NCBI GenBank assembly: GCA_022925895.1 | Contig: JAKSYS010000001.1 | Span: 434,001 to 498,000 of the forward strand | Length of the DNA: 64,000 nucleotides | Reading direction: 5' to 3' | From: Fragilaria crotonensis | Taxonomy: Eukaryota; Bacillariophyta; Fragilariophyceae; Fragilariales; Fragilariaceae | In this document: piece after piece, positions 9,397-20,600 of the stretch | How the letters are laid out: the number at the start of each line of letters is the position of its first letter | Numbering within the stretch: position 1 is the first letter of the stretch | Notes under the pieces: model-generated | What the model was told of the DNA's origin: nothing | Database searches by the model: none | The model's input: only the letters and a program-made list of their open reading frames with translations | Position numbers and translations under genes: made by a program

Positions 9397-10563
9397 ATGA
9401 CAAGGGAAGCAGTCAACCATCACAGGACAACCGAAGTCAACATGACGAATGTGTTCCCGTCTCGTTTCCTCTGTGCCCTGGTACCGTACGTGTTGATCGG
9501 ATATCTGTATTTCTACGTAATTTTGCTTCAAGGACACTTGAGTCAGATAGCAATCGATCAAGAGAAGCTTGCACGTCTGAATCCAAATTCAGAATGGTCT
9601 ATAGGATCGAGGGTTGGAGCTACAGCTGGACAACAAAAGCTTGCCCTTGGAAGCGGCAGCACTGGAATCATTAACGCCTTGAAGGAGAAGGTGCGCACGC
9701 TGGAAATGAAACTCAATGCGTATCTAGGCTACGACAGCGATCCCTTTTACTGGACACAAGTTCCAGCAACGTGCAAGAACATGTCTAGATTGGAAAAGTT
9801 CTGTCCTGTTGGCGTGCGTTGCGATGACGTTATTCCAATCTGCCTCGATGATTTCCCGTACAACGATTGTACTATCTATGATTTCGGCATTCGTGAACAA
9901 CCTGAATTCGGGGTAATTCTCTCCAGGCCACCATTCAATTGCCAAGTGTACGCCTTTGACCCATCGCCCATAACGAAGGAGTGGTACGCCAAAAACTCGG
10001 AATTAAAACACAACAAGAATTACCACATGTTTCATTATGGCGGTGGCGGTGCCGATGAAGAGATTGCGCTTCGCGAATACAATTGGGACCAAGTGAGCAT
10101 CTATTCCTACCCGACTTATGTCGTTGCTAATCCGAGAAATTGTTCCGACACTCTCAAGGGAAAATGTCGATTTCAGAAATTCGAACCGCAAAAGATATTC
10201 ATGCTTCCAGTTCGGAGTGTGAGCAGTCTCATGGAGGAATTTGGGCACAAGCGCGTCGATATTTTGAAGCTTGATGTAGAAGGATCTGAGTATCGTATGT
10301 TGGAAGGATTGATTGAAAGTGGCTCATGCAAAAATATTAATCAAATTTCTTTGGAGTGGCATCACTTTGACTTTGATCTCCGATATGGCTACAGTTCGGT
10401 TCCTCATTTGAATCTCTATGCGAAATTGCTAAAGGAGAAGTGCGGCCTTGCGCAGTTTTGGCTTCACGACAACACAGGGTGGCCGTCCAACGAGGAGTTA
10501 TATATTGATATGCAGCTCAGGCTGATGTACAACTTGGCATCGTACATGCGAGTAAAGCCATAA
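9397..10563 (+). CDS. Type II membrane FkbM/METTL24-like methyltransferase
   Basis: A 388-residue protein from the ATG at 9397. Other in-frame ATGs at 9295 and 9442 are possible; I favour 9397 because the frame before it crosses GTAC-rich promoter-like DNA. One membrane span follows at about residues 21-42 (LCALVPYVLIGYLYFYVILLQ region), then a helical stem. The luminal part carries paired cysteines (CPVGVRCDD, CLDDFPYNDC) and a Rossmann-like core with YDFGIR, VYAFDPSP and the diagnostic KLDVEGSEY motif of FkbM-type methyltransferases, then SLEWHHFDFDLRYG. It resembles METTL24-like proteins common in algae. The expected donor is S-adenosylmethionine; the acceptor, probably a secreted glycan or protein, is unknown. 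Confidence 0.8.
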   Translation: MTREAVNHHRTTEVNMTNVFPSRFLCALVPYVLIGYLYFYVILLQGHLSQIAIDQEKLARLNPNSEWSIGSRVGATAGQQKLALGSGSTGIINALKEKVRTLEMKLNAYLGYDSDPFYWTQVPATCKNMSRLEKFCPVGVRCDDVIPICLDDFPYNDCTIYDFGIREQPEFGVILSRPPFNCQVYAFDPSPITKEWYAKNSELKHNKNYHMFHYGGGGADEEIALREYNWDQVSIYSYPTYVVANPRNCSDTLKGKCRFQKFEPQKIFMLPVRSVSSLMEEFGHKRVDILKLDVEGSEYRMLEGLIESGSCKNINQISLEWHHFDFDLRYGYSSVPHLNLYAKLLKEKCGLAQFWLHDNTGWPSNEELYIDMQLRLMYNLASYMRVKP

Positions 10564-10928
10564 GGATTCTAATTCAGACTTTCCATTTCACCATTAGATT
10601 CACATACACATAGTTATCTGCACTTGAACACAATCTCTCCACCTGCTATCCGCTTGTTTCTTGCGGATCTTCCAATGCACAAATGAGCGCCTACTCCAGT
10701 ACCAGATGCTACTATAGACTATAGAGTATAGAGTGCGCTCATGGATTTGTTCCACTCGCAGATGGACGCTGGACGCTGGACAATTGTCGTCGTCAGAAGT
10801 GGCAACAGGCCATACGGTGGGTATGTGCAATCTGCATACACTTCTGTATACTACTACCTGTACTAGGAGTACTGTATACACGGGATACACGGTCCACCAT
10901 CATCCATGCCACCATGCCGGATCTACTA

Positions 10929-11663
10929 CCACCTAAAAATGGCTTAGAGCCACTAAATTACATCATGTTGGACTAAAAATATCAAAATGAAAATCTGTTG
11001 AATCTATTTCACTTCACACGTAACATTTTAGATAATGCTTTTAGGTATCATATGGTTTAATCTTTTCTGCACTGGAGAAAGAATTGATTAAGTTGTCGAT
11101 GATTTTGGAAGCTTCATTTTTGTTTTTAGTGGCTCCAAGCAATTTATTGATTCTATATATACTCTTAAATAGTTTTCAATGTTCATCCGTTGAATAATTT
11201 TACACCATTCGACAAAAATTTCACCCCATTCCCAGGTACTGCTACGCTGATTGTACGCAGTGCACCGGTATTGATTTGGAGGAGGTACCACGAACCAGTC
11301 CCGTGCGAACAGGTTCTACATGTGAAATTTATTTCCCGAAAATGGCATCGATATTTCTCGCATGCGCTTGACGGAGTACTGCGTTGTATGCAATGCAAAA
11401 TTGGAGGCCCGGCTCCATGGTGTAAAATTCGGGAGGTCCAAAATTTCCGAGGTACCAACTTCCAGTGTGATTATCATTACACTGTCATCCAAAATTTACT
11501 TTTTGGACAGCAAATGAACGTAGCTCCACATTGCAGCGAGCGTCATTGCCATATGTGTAGTAGCAATTCAATTGATATTGAGGTCCTTTTTTGTAGAGGT
11601 AAAGAAAATTACACCATTTAACGGCTCAAATTTTTTTAATGGCTCTAAGCCATTTTTAGGTGG
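10929..11663. mobile_element. MITE with TA target site (735 bp)
   Basis: Flanked by TA at 10927-10928 and 11664-11665. The terminal inverted repeats are 30 bp with one mismatch, starting CCACCTAAAAATGGCTTAGA. An internal degenerate copy of the TIR motif (TTTAGTGGCTCCAAGC) lies at about 11124-11140. No transposase frame is present, so this is a non-autonomous element, probably moved by a Tc1/mariner-type enzyme because of the TA duplication. Confidence 0.88.
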
Positions 11664-11859
11664 TACTACTGCATATTGTACTCCAGTACCTGGTATTACA
11701 TAGCCAGGATGTCTGGCAGTCGCTATGATACCTATGCACTATAGTGCTATAGTACCCAAGTACAAGTACTGAATACTGGAATACTGTAGCAGTTTCTCCA
11801 GTACAGTGATCTTGTGACCACTGAAAGAAACGGATGAGGTGAAGTACGAAAGAGTACAG

Positions 11860-12180
11860 CAGAGACGGGAATTTCAAACCCAGCCCACCCAAACCCACGG
11901 CCCACCCAAACCCATTGGGTTAAGGGTGGGTTTTGGGTGAGCTCAGGATTTCATGGGTGGGTCTGGGTGGGCCGGCAAATCATAGCAAAAAATGACAGTA
12001 GATGTTTGCTACCGGTAGTAGTAGAACCATCTACTCCAGTACTAACTACTGGGTTTGGGTGGGTTTGGGTAGGTCTTGGTAGATCGTATGGGTTCTGGGT
12101 GGGTTTGGGCTGGTACTTCCGTGAGCGTAGCTTTACGTGGGTACCCATGGGTTTGATATTTTCAGAATTTCCCGTCTCTG
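11860..12180. mobile_element. hAT-type MITE rich in GGGTTTGGGTGGG motifs
   Basis: A 321-bp unit flanked by perfect 8-bp duplications GAGTACAG at 11852-11859 and 12181-12188. The ends are inverted (CAGAGACGGGAA exact, then diverging). The interior has CCCACCCAAACCC on the left and GGGTGGGTTTGGGT on the right, in mirrored arrangement. It is too short to encode a transposase. Its TIR differs from that of the complete hAT at 3891-6544, so another hAT family must have mobilised it. Confidence 0.9.
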
Positions 12181-12512
12181 GAGTACAGTCTACATACACC
12201 AGTGAGTGTATGTCATAATGTGCACGTATATGGTTCCTGGACAACTTCAGAGCCATCACATGATAGTCGAACATTCACATTTCACACTCAGCAGTCAGCT
12301 CTCAGAATCGAGCATTCAAAGGGCAGATCGATCACGTCCGACACTCAAGTTGTTTGTGCATCATTTCTTCGTAATACTTGTGCAGTACTTGTACAAACCT
12401 TTTGGACTGGCACACAACTCTCGAATCGACTGGATTGAAGGGGAAACTTCAGCTTGTGACGACGAAATACTCGTCCTACATGTTATTATTCTCAATATCG
12501 CTGTTGCGTACC

Positions 12513-14278
12513 ATGGCGCTTGCTCTATTGTTTCGAACCACGAGGGCCTGGCTTTCTACAACAAGAACCAATGGAGCGAATAGTCTGGCGCGGCGACCAT
12601 TAGCACGAGGACAACCCAACAAATGGCACGCTCCATCACCTCTCTCAACGACAACTAGACTGTGGAGTGCCACTCCAGCCGTCCGATCAATACCCAGAAG
12701 TTTCGTACCCTTCCCCTTTGAGGTAAGAGCTCTCTCTCTCTCTGGATGTATGAAAAAATCAATGGATCCAAATCTCCGTGCGTGTGGGTTCAAAAGATTT
12801 CTTTTCGTTCCTCGCAAACCATGTCACCACGAACCTCACACATCCTTTATTGTATACCATTTCAGTATCAACAGGAACTGACACTTCGAGTCGAATCGCT
12901 TACCAACATGGGAATGGGTATTTGTCGAACTCCGGTCGCGCAACTGCAACCTGATGCGAGTACGGCTCCAGCAAATCCAATAGAGAACGACACCGCGACA
13001 GAAACTGCGCCAACAACAGAAGCATCAGATTGGGTTATCTTTGTTCCCAACACAATACCTGGAGAACTTGTAACAATCAAAGTCTATCGCAATTACAAAA
13101 CCTATTCGGATGCGGATTTAGTCCAAGTTTTGGAACCATCACCGCATCGAGTGGAGCCCGTCTGTCCACTCGCCGGAACCTGTGGTGGATGTCAGTATCA
13201 GCACATGTCCGTGGCGGCGCAACGCGAGTGGAAGACCAAGCAAGTTCAGGATGGATTGGAACGAATCGCAGGTCTCATCACCGACAACCATGACGGAGAT
13301 ATTGATCAGCATGATGATGTTATCGTGGTGTCCCCGACCGTTGGAACCGAACACGTATGGCATTACCGCAGCAAGATTACACCACATTATGAAGCGCCCA
13401 TGAAGATTTCCAATGGGATTTATCAAATTCGAGAAATTGGTTTCAAGCAGAAGAATTCGCGTAGCTTGGTCGATGTCCCATATTGTCATATAGCCACGGA
13501 GGCCATCAATGACGAATTAGCGCGTCTTCGAAAGTACAAGCGAGATGAAGCGGCCTCCGGAGATTTGAAACGCTTCAAGAAGGGGGCCACGTTGTTGTTG
13601 AGAGATGCTAACGAAGGTGTCGTGACAGACAACAACCAGTACGTGACAACCACTGTGTCAGGGCTCACCTTCCGATTTATGGCTGGAAATTTCTTTCAGA
13701 ACAATCCGTTCATGCTACCAGTCATGGTGAATCATGTTGTCGAGGCCGCCACGAAGCTCTCCTCGGAAGGAAAGCAAATGACTCACTTGATCGATTGCTA
13801 CTGTGGTTCTGGACTGTTCGGACTGACAACGGCGGCACACTTTCAGCAGTGCGTTGGGATTGAAGTCAATGAAAAAGCAATTGAGGAAGCGAAGGTTAAT
13901 GCCAATCTCAACGGTATTGAGAACTGCGCATTCGTTGCGGCCAGTGCCGAAGCTATTTTTGACTCCAAGAACCCAGTCCAAGGCGACATTTTGGTCCAAG
14001 ACTTTCCTCGCGACACAACTGTTGTTGTGTGTGACCCACCACGCAAGGGATGCTCGGAAGAATTTCTCGAGCAGCTGTACGCCTACGATCCTCAGCGAGT
14101 TGTTTACATGAGTTGCGATGCTGCCACACAAGCCCGTGATGTGAAGGGCATCGTCGCGGCCGGCTACACCGTTACAAGCGTCCAACCTTTTGACCTCTTT
14201 CCGCAGACAAGACATATTGAGTGTTTGATTGTGCTAGAACGCGGCAACAAAATCGGCAATGTTGTAGCGGAATTGTAA
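12513..14278 (+). CDS. RNA (uracil-5-)-methyltransferase, TrmA/RumA family
   Basis: Exons 12513-12722 and 12866-14278 join in phase 0 over a 143-bp GTAAGA...TTCAG intron, giving 540 residues. The enzyme makes 5-methyluridine in tRNA or rRNA using S-adenosylmethionine. Residues 1-68 are Arg/Ser/Thr-rich and look like an organelle presequence. A TRAM-like region follows at about 70-160. The RumA iron-sulfur cysteines are present (Cys170, Cys176, Cys179 in CPLAGTCGGC; a fourth in PYCHIA). The SAM motif is DCYCGSGLFGL, with CDPPRKGC, the catalytic Cys in YMSCDAATQARD and the general-base Glu in HIECLIVLE. The Fe-S motif favours the RumA/RlmD type over bacterial TrmA. An in-frame ATG at 12480 is an alternative start. 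Organelle location is inferred. Confidence 0.92.
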
Positions 14279-14427
14279 TGATGAGACGATACATGAGACT
14301 CGAAGCGCTGTGCGATCACCGTGCTGCGCATGAGCGGGGCCTACATGAGCCAAGAAGTCGACATGGTCTTGTGTCAAAACTCTTCCTAAAGTAGAGCTGC
14401 ACTCGCTGTTTAACTCTCTACCACGTC

Positions 14428-15609
14428 TCATCTTCCATTCTGTAAACGAGACTGAGAAATTTTTAAAAGATGGGCTCTGGCCATAAATTGCTTCTTGGCA
14501 AGATTGCGAACTTCCTTCAAATGTGCCGATAGCTCAATGACGCGATTATGTAAGGCCATGTCCAAAAAGTATAGAGCATCCGAGTAGGATGCATTATCAG
14601 CACTGAGTTGTAACATTTGAGCGTCGACGGCGCTGACGGGTCGAATACGATCATCCACCGACATTTCGACTTCTTGTGTTGCTCGCTGTTGGGCATCCTG
14701 GATACAAGCGTTGATATCAACCAAAGCCTTGTCCGCTCCGGCGTGCTGTTCTTCCAGAGTGACTTTTGCGTCCTTCAAAAATTGCATCTGAGTCATTAAT
14801 TTCTCCTCACTGAGCGCCAATTGCTTTTGATCCATCATATCGGCCTGAATCAACTGCTGCACTCGTCTCGATTCCTCGGTGAGGTACGAGTAAATTTCAC
14901 GTCGCACACTTTCTTTGGTGCTGCTAAAGTTCTTGGCATCCCATTCTTGTTGTGCGGCTAGCTGTCGAGCTTCTTTTTCCTCGGCACGACGTTGTTCGGC
15001 TTCTCTACTGGATTCTTCGATTGCGATTTGTTCCTGAACCTGCATCACTGCATCTCGTTCGCTTTGCGTTTTTCCCAAACTAGTGGTAGTTGTCGCGAAC
15101 GTGGTTGTGGCAGTTGTCGTACTGCTGCTGCTGGTACTGGTACTGGTGCTGGCGGCGTGCGTAAAGACAGGAGGAAGTGCTGAAAACACCGAGCTCATGG
15201 CCACCACTAGCTCAATGAGAGTGTGCGTATCAGCTTTCCATTCGTGCAAATATGGCAAGTAGACTTGTCCATCGGTCCCAACATGAGGATGATTTTCTTT
15301 CAAATGCATATTGGGGGAAGCGATTCGTACGTAACATACGGGTGGTCGATTTGGATATCCCGGTGGTAGGTATATATCCACAAGCTGTTGATACTCTTGT
15401 CCTCTAAAGAGAATGCCAATCGTTCCTTGGAGACAAAGTGTATTGGATGTATCGCCATTGTTTTCGAAGAGGGAAGAAATGGTGGGTGTCAAGTGTTTAC
15501 CAACACCTGATTTCAACAGAAAGGAAGCATCACGATCAACACGATTCGGATCACGATAAAGGCCTCCTAACCGATTCAGCAACGGAGAAATCCGAGTGTC
15601 AGAAACCAT
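14428..15609 (-). CDS. ESCRT-I subunit TSG101/VPS23
   Basis: 393 residues from the ATG at 15607-15609; upstream in-frame codons lack an ATG. TSG101/VPS23 recognises ubiquitinated cargo and late-domain motifs during multivesicular body formation. The N-terminal UEV domain (about 1-140) shows GTIGILFRGQEY, IYLPPGYPNRPPVCYVR and GQVYLPYLHEWK; the last has Tyr where active E2 enzymes have the catalytic Cys, as expected. A Ser/Thr-rich linker (about 155-190) leads to a coiled coil (about 195-300, rich in E, A, R, Q). The C-terminal steadiness box spans about 320-390 (YSDALYFLDMALHNRVIEL, then FMARAHLLKI). The length matches the family. It converges on the RNA methyltransferase gene with a 149-bp spacer. 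Confidence 0.92.
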   Translation of the reverse strand: MVSDTRISPLLNRLGGLYRDPNRVDRDASFLLKSGVGKHLTPTISSLFENNGDTSNTLCLQGTIGILFRGQEYQQLVDIYLPPGYPNRPPVCYVRIASPNMHLKENHPHVGTDGQVYLPYLHEWKADTHTLIELVVAMSSVFSALPPVFTHAASTSTSTSSSSTTTATTTFATTTTSLGKTQSERDAVMQVQEQIAIEESSREAEQRRAEEKEARQLAAQQEWDAKNFSSTKESVRREIYSYLTEESRRVQQLIQADMMDQKQLALSEEKLMTQMQFLKDAKVTLEEQHAGADKALVDINACIQDAQQRATQEVEMSVDDRIRPVSAVDAQMLQLSADNASYSDALYFLDMALHNRVIELSAHLKEVRNLAKKQFMARAHLLKISQSRLQNGR

Positions 15610-16245
15610 GATTGAGGTATCAGGTACTTGTGTGTAAGGCAGAGGGTAAATCGACTGCAGAATCCCGAATACTTCGTAAGGCAATAAAAGTAATCCGATG
15701 CTTCCCTATCGTTCACTCGAAGCGTCTCTTTCGTGTCTCGCCAAAGAATCGATGAGAGTGTCAAAGTATATAATTATGTAGTCCGGGAGAGGACTGATAC
15801 TATCAGTAGTGCTTGAAGCAAACAGTTCAACAGAGGGGCAGCAGAGCAGCAATTCGTCCCTTCCGCGTCTCGCTAACTCTCAATGCAGCAAGGAGGCCAA
15901 ACACGAACAAATGCCGTACTAGTACTGCCGATTTCCCTACGTACGCCAGCATAACAGTTCCCAATGATAACACGACAGTAATGACATACGAAGGTAATTG
16001 TTGAGAGTGGGGTATTGGGTATTGTACATGGTACTACTACTAGTACCATGAACAGCAGAGGTGCCAGTACGTCTTGTGCATACTTGTACCTCATACCTCA
16101 TACCTCGTACCTCACTACGGCATGCGGTCATACGTGCATAGGCGGCGGTAAGTGATTCGTGCCTCTCGATTCTCGACGGTCGATGTTGCCACGGGGTTTC
16201 GAGCTGAAGATGCGAAGATGCACACTGCATACTCACTAAGTACAA
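15610..16245. other. Intergenic spacer
   Basis: No supportable gene. Several GTAC/CTAG palindromes occur at about 15915-15925 and 16028-16046, followed by the minisatellite. Confidence 0.5.
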
Positions 16246-16399
16246 CCAGGTACCAGGTACCAGGTACCAGGTACCAGGTACCAGGTACCAGGTACCAGGT
16301 ACCAGGTACCAGGTACCAGGTACCAGGTACCAGGTACCAGGTACCAGGTACCAGGTACCAGGTACCAGGTACCAGGTACAAGGTACAAGGTACAAGGTA
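16246..16399. repeat. 7-bp minisatellite, unit CCAGGTA
   Basis: About 22 head-to-tail copies of a 7-bp unit (CCAGGTA, equivalently GGTACCA). The last three copies carry a C-to-A variant (ACAAGGT). Each junction makes a GGTACC palindrome. All six frames stay open through it, which creates spurious Val-Pro-Gly-Thr-Trp-Tyr-Leu peptides; no gene is called. The near-perfect uniformity suggests recent expansion. Confidence 0.97.
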
Positions 16400-17696
16400 G
16401 AGCTACATCGACAACTTCATTTGGCAAATAGTCATTTCGCTGTCTTTGAAGGCTGTGGAGAACAAAGTCAAGTCTGTCACGGGGGAGCTGGTGAGAATGA
16501 TGACTGCTGGTGAAAGATGCTGCTGAGGATGCATTGCACATGCCTCTGGAGGAGTATCACATACATTGGGGGATGGCACATATGCCAAATTGGCTGACCT
16601 TTTACAAACTTGAGGTAACAGCAAGAATTCAATGTGCAAAAGCAGCCACAGCAAGCAATTAGTCATCCATTCAAATTTTGGGGTTGTTCATTAGGATTTT
16701 TGCGCTTCATCCAACTCTATTGTTAGCATCCTTTTCCACAGACTTTTCAAGATCTGCTTGCAGCTGAATGGTTTGATTTTCCAGTGCCATTGAAGAGAAA
16801 CATCATGTCCAATGCATTCATCATACCTGCCTTGTTCTTTCTCCTTACAATGCACCAATAACACTTGAAAAATGACAGGCTTGATGGTTGCTATCACTGT
16901 CAAGACACTTTCCTAATTTCCACATAATGCTTCTCTTTCACAGCACCCTTGACCGCTAGAGGACTGGTGTACATCTCAAACTCCAACAGCAATGGTCACG
17001 CTCATGTATGTATTGCTTCAGGCTTCCTGACTTCCAAGCTCTTGTCATTTCTGTCTGATGCTGCTAAACAAGGCCATTAACACATGTCTCCATTTGATTT
17101 TGCATTGCCTTTTATCAGTTGCATGAACTTCTCACACTAGCCTACCTTTTTGCCAGCATGATGCAAGCACAGAAAAGCATTCTTATTACTAGTAGCAGCA
17201 GCAAGTATCCAATCATGCTGCAGCTATCAAGAGCACACTTTCTCGGAGAGCTCAAGATGCGAATCTTGGATTAAATGTTGATTCTTCTCCTCTGCAGTCC
17301 TTACGTTCTCAGGTACTTACTACTTACGATGCTTTGATGCATGTGTTTATTTTTTGAGATTCTCTCCAAAGGCGGTACAAGTACGTTACATCAACTGCAG
17401 TTCAACCAGAACAGCAATCCATAAGTGTGAAGTGAGCAACACCTGCGGATTTCCCACAATTCTGCTTGTGAAGTAGCACTGAGGACTGTCTTGCTGTGCG
17501 CATGTAGCGTCTTGGATAAAGTTCGTGATGGTGATAAATGATACGTAATGAATGTGATTATGAATTATCTTGTATCTGTAGTGCTACTGCTATGACCACC
17601 GACGACCGACGACTATGCATACGTAGCTACCGGTAGATTGTACTGTAGTATGTTCAAGTATCGTAGTTGGAGTTGGAATACTTGTAAACTGTCTAC
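16400..17696. other. CpG-poor gene-free spacer
   Basis: About 1.3 kb without a coherent reading frame. From about 16560 to 17300 CpG dinucleotides are strikingly rare by eye while TG and CA are abundant, unlike the neighbouring genes. This suggests old, methylated and decayed DNA of unknown origin. Confidence 0.6.
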
Positions 17697-17698
17697 TA

Positions 17699-18448
17699 GT
17701 GTCTAAAGGCCCGGACCACTTGCCTTAATTAACCCCGTCACTTGCCTTAATTAACCCCGTCATTTTCGTACGTGTGCAAGACGCTTTTCTGTACATTTTA
17801 TACTACGGGCCACTGGAAAAAATACTCTGTTTGCACTCATCAATGTCATAAGATAATGACACTTATCTGCATTCATTTGATCCATTTTCCTCTTTGTTTA
17901 ACTTTTGTGGAAATCAGGGATGTGAAAAAAAGCTCGATACTTCATTTTTTCATCCCCAACCAGTCTCTGACTACGGGCATGCAATCTTGCGTAGCGCTTG
18001 GTACATGTTCTACGTAAGATCAAAAACAGCTTTTTATTTTTGTAAGTCCATTTTCATTCAATTCTACAATGTCGTGTTGAGACGTTGAGACAAACATGCT
18101 GAGTGATTGATGTCCGACAGCCTTTCGGAGAATCATGTCCGCCACTTATGAGCTAAATTGGATTTGAACATCGTGAGCTGTGGACGATGTGATGTCATGG
18201 TCAAAAATGAACGACGAAATTACACGCATATTTTTTTAGCTCCAGATTTTGTTTAATAACTGAATAACAAACAACATTGAGCTATTGCCTACTTAGGCCA
18301 TGCAACCTGTCAGTGTTCCAAGGAGATAGGCCAAGTCTGGAGTCCGACGGACATCGTACAAGATAAGGGGAAGCATTTCGGAGAATCGCAAATACGGGGT
18401 TAATTAACCCCAAATGGGGTTAATTAACCCCGTCGGGCCTTTAGACAC
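17699..18448. mobile_element. MITE with TA target site and TTAATTAACCCC motifs (750 bp)
   Basis: Flanked by TA at 17697-17698 and 18449-18450. The terminal inverted repeats are GTGTCTAAAGGCCCG, perfect for 15 bp. Just inside each end are two copies of a TTAATTAACCCC block: on the left as a 22-bp tandem repeat (17718-17739, 17740-17761), on the right as two GGGGTTAATTAACCCC palindromes (about 18399-18434). No transposase frame. Probably Tc1/mariner-type from the TA site. Confidence 0.85.
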
Positions 18449-19286
18449 TAGAGAGTACAATGTACCGCAGTATGCATGTATGAGAAGTCATTCTTGATTG
18501 CTTTTGCGACATGATTGGGCAACGACGCGTATAATTGGAGCGTTTTAGGAACGTCGCGACAGCGTAATTGAAATGCTACAACCGTGGTATGACATCCGCA
18601 CACTATGTGTCCTCTGGACTCTGACACAGCTGAAGTACATTCAAGTACAGTACAAGTACCTGGAACGCTTGTCTTGGTAAAAGGCGCTTGAAAGTCTCCA
18701 GTTCTTGTACCGTAGTACTTGTACTACTGGAGTACTCCAGTATGCTCTTTAGTTCCAAACGAGCAAGGCCATGGGTTGTCTCCACGATCAACGCGAGCTT
18801 CAAGCAAGGTGTTAATTTTTTTTACGAGGGCGTATGTCATACTCGAATCCGATTTTCATGCTCCAATATGAATACTATGGACATCATAGGACTCCAAATG
18901 TGTATGGCTGGTTTCATCCTTGGCCTGAATATCGTAGCAACACGTACACTCAGTACTCTAAAAATTTAGTTGACGCCGAAATTCTTGGCATCAATCGTAT
19001 CCATCTCATTTCTCATTCATTATTCACTCATCGATCACAATCGCTCCATCGTTCATTGCAGGCACAAAGCCATAAACAAAGCCTGCATCAAAGTCTATCG
19101 CCGCTCGATGTGATTTAAATGCCTTAACAATCCGTTCGATTAGGGGAAGTGAGACTTTCGTAGTGTCATCTCCCCTGTTTGCGCTCTCGTAAAGTGAGTA
19201 ATAAGCGCAGATGTAAGATCTTGCTCGCCTTGAAAGTTTGCGGATCGTCTCGGTTGTGAGAACTTCCCTGTTTGTTACATCGTTGA

Positions 19287-20600
19287 CTAACTTCTTGAAT
19301 GTTTCTTTGCTTTTTTTTTAGAGATCAATGGCTTTCGTCTGTACATTCCCTTCGCAATACCCCAACTGTATTCAACTCCCTCGCCAGCCAATTCAGCATG
19401 AAATTTCGGCGTGATGATGACTGAGACACCCAATTGTTGGCCAACGTGCTGCAACGCAGTCAGTTCTTCCGCAAAGTCGAGGCAACTGGCCATGAGACAC
19501 TTTAAGCTCCAATCCTCGGCACCCTCTAATACTTCGCCATCGCCATCGGTGGCAACATCTATTGTATACTTGTCAAGCTGTGCCTCATCTATCCATCCCC
19601 TTTCCCAAAGAACTTGTAAGAGACCTTTTGGTCGACCCTCCCAACCTTTCTTTTCTCTTGATCTCACCATTTTTGTTTCAATGTTGTTGTTTTTTGCAAG
19701 CTCTTGCAATTCAGTCAGACGATAGTTGCGGCGATCACTCAGGATACCAATTGGACCAAGCTCTGCTTTTAGTTCACTTATTGTTTTGTTTTGCATCCGA
19801 GAAGCACCAGGAGGAGAAGGAAGGATTCGGTCGTGGCGATTAACCTCTCGCTCTGCTTCGCTCATCCAAAAAGGCCCGTCGTCGGTCGGTAGAAAGATAA
19901 AACTCTGGATGTCGCCAACATTTAAGGTACGTCGATGCATCCCGAGATAGCCATCATGATCCTTTATAATTGACTCACGCATCTGAGGTTGCACTCCACC
20001 GTAGCCCTTGTTCATGCTATAGGCGTCTAATCCATTCGAGAGCTTTTTGGCATGCCCTTGTGAATGGTCAAAAAGGAAGGAGAAATCGAAATGAGGATAG
20101 ACAACTTTGAGACTATCGACACAATCTTCAAATTGGATGGACATGTGATTATATGTCCAATAGCCTTCGTTGTTTGCTCCGAGCTCAAAATTGATAACAA
20201 AAGGTGAGTCTTTGAGGTCTTTCTTTGTTGCTTGTCCGTGGATTGCCATCGCGGCATCCACATCAACGTACGTCTTGCCACGTCGCGATTCATTGATCTC
20301 ATCAAGTTGCATCCTACTCAGGTTTAGCCCAAACCCGGTTTCTCGCGATTGAAACGCTGATAACATCAAACTCAAACCGTCCGTCTTTGGAAGAAGCGCA
20401 CGCTGTCCTTCAGGTCCAACCCATTGTCGATTGCCGAGTAGAAACTGATTGAAAACACTCTCGTCTTGCCCAAATATCATGAGCGGTTTCGATGGCGATT
20501 CTGGCTTTCTGACACTCAAGTTTCCTCCCATCAAACCGTACCCCATTTCGTTTGCAACATTGTGAAGAAAGCTGTGATCGTCGACATGAAATTCTACCAT
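19287..20600 (-). CDS. Transposase catalytic part (DDE domain)
   Basis: 437 residues; it overlaps the upstream frame by 7 bases. Candidate catalytic residues are Asp46 (FGQDESVFNQ), Asp178 (FLFDHSQGH) and Glu410 (GVEYSWG, in the place of the NPIE-W motif of Tc1/mariner). Other blocks include NNEGYWTYNHM, MNKGYGGVQPQMR and a DDGPFWM motif. It ends in a basic tail (KKKAKKHS). Open sequence in this frame continues upstream of the ATG at 20600 (GYSYLSDDNIQ), so this ATG is unlikely to be a real start and the two frames are probably one protein of about 930 residues. This is the transposase of the 18905-22412 element. Confidence 0.85.
   Translation of the reverse strand: MVEFHVDDHSFLHNVANEMGYGLMGGNLSVRKPESPSKPLMIFGQDESVFNQFLLGNRQWVGPEGQRALLPKTDGLSLMLSAFQSRETGFGLNLSRMQLDEINESRRGKTYVDVDAAMAIHGQATKKDLKDSPFVINFELGANNEGYWTYNHMSIQFEDCVDSLKVVYPHFDFSFLFDHSQGHAKKLSNGLDAYSMNKGYGGVQPQMRESIIKDHDGYLGMHRRTLNVGDIQSFIFLPTDDGPFWMSEAEREVNRHDRILPSPPGASRMQNKTISELKAELGPIGILSDRRNYRLTELQELAKNNNIETKMVRSREKKGWEGRPKGLLQVLWERGWIDEAQLDKYTIDVATDGDGEVLEGAEDWSLKCLMASCLDFAEELTALQHVGQQLGVSVIITPKFHAELAGEGVEYSWGIAKGMYRRKPLISKKKAKKHSRS

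Noticed and set aside
16115-16541. Open frames with Val-Pro-Gly-Thr-Trp-Tyr-Leu repeats
   Set aside because: They are the six-frame reading of the 7-bp minisatellite, open on both strands with no flanking gene structure.
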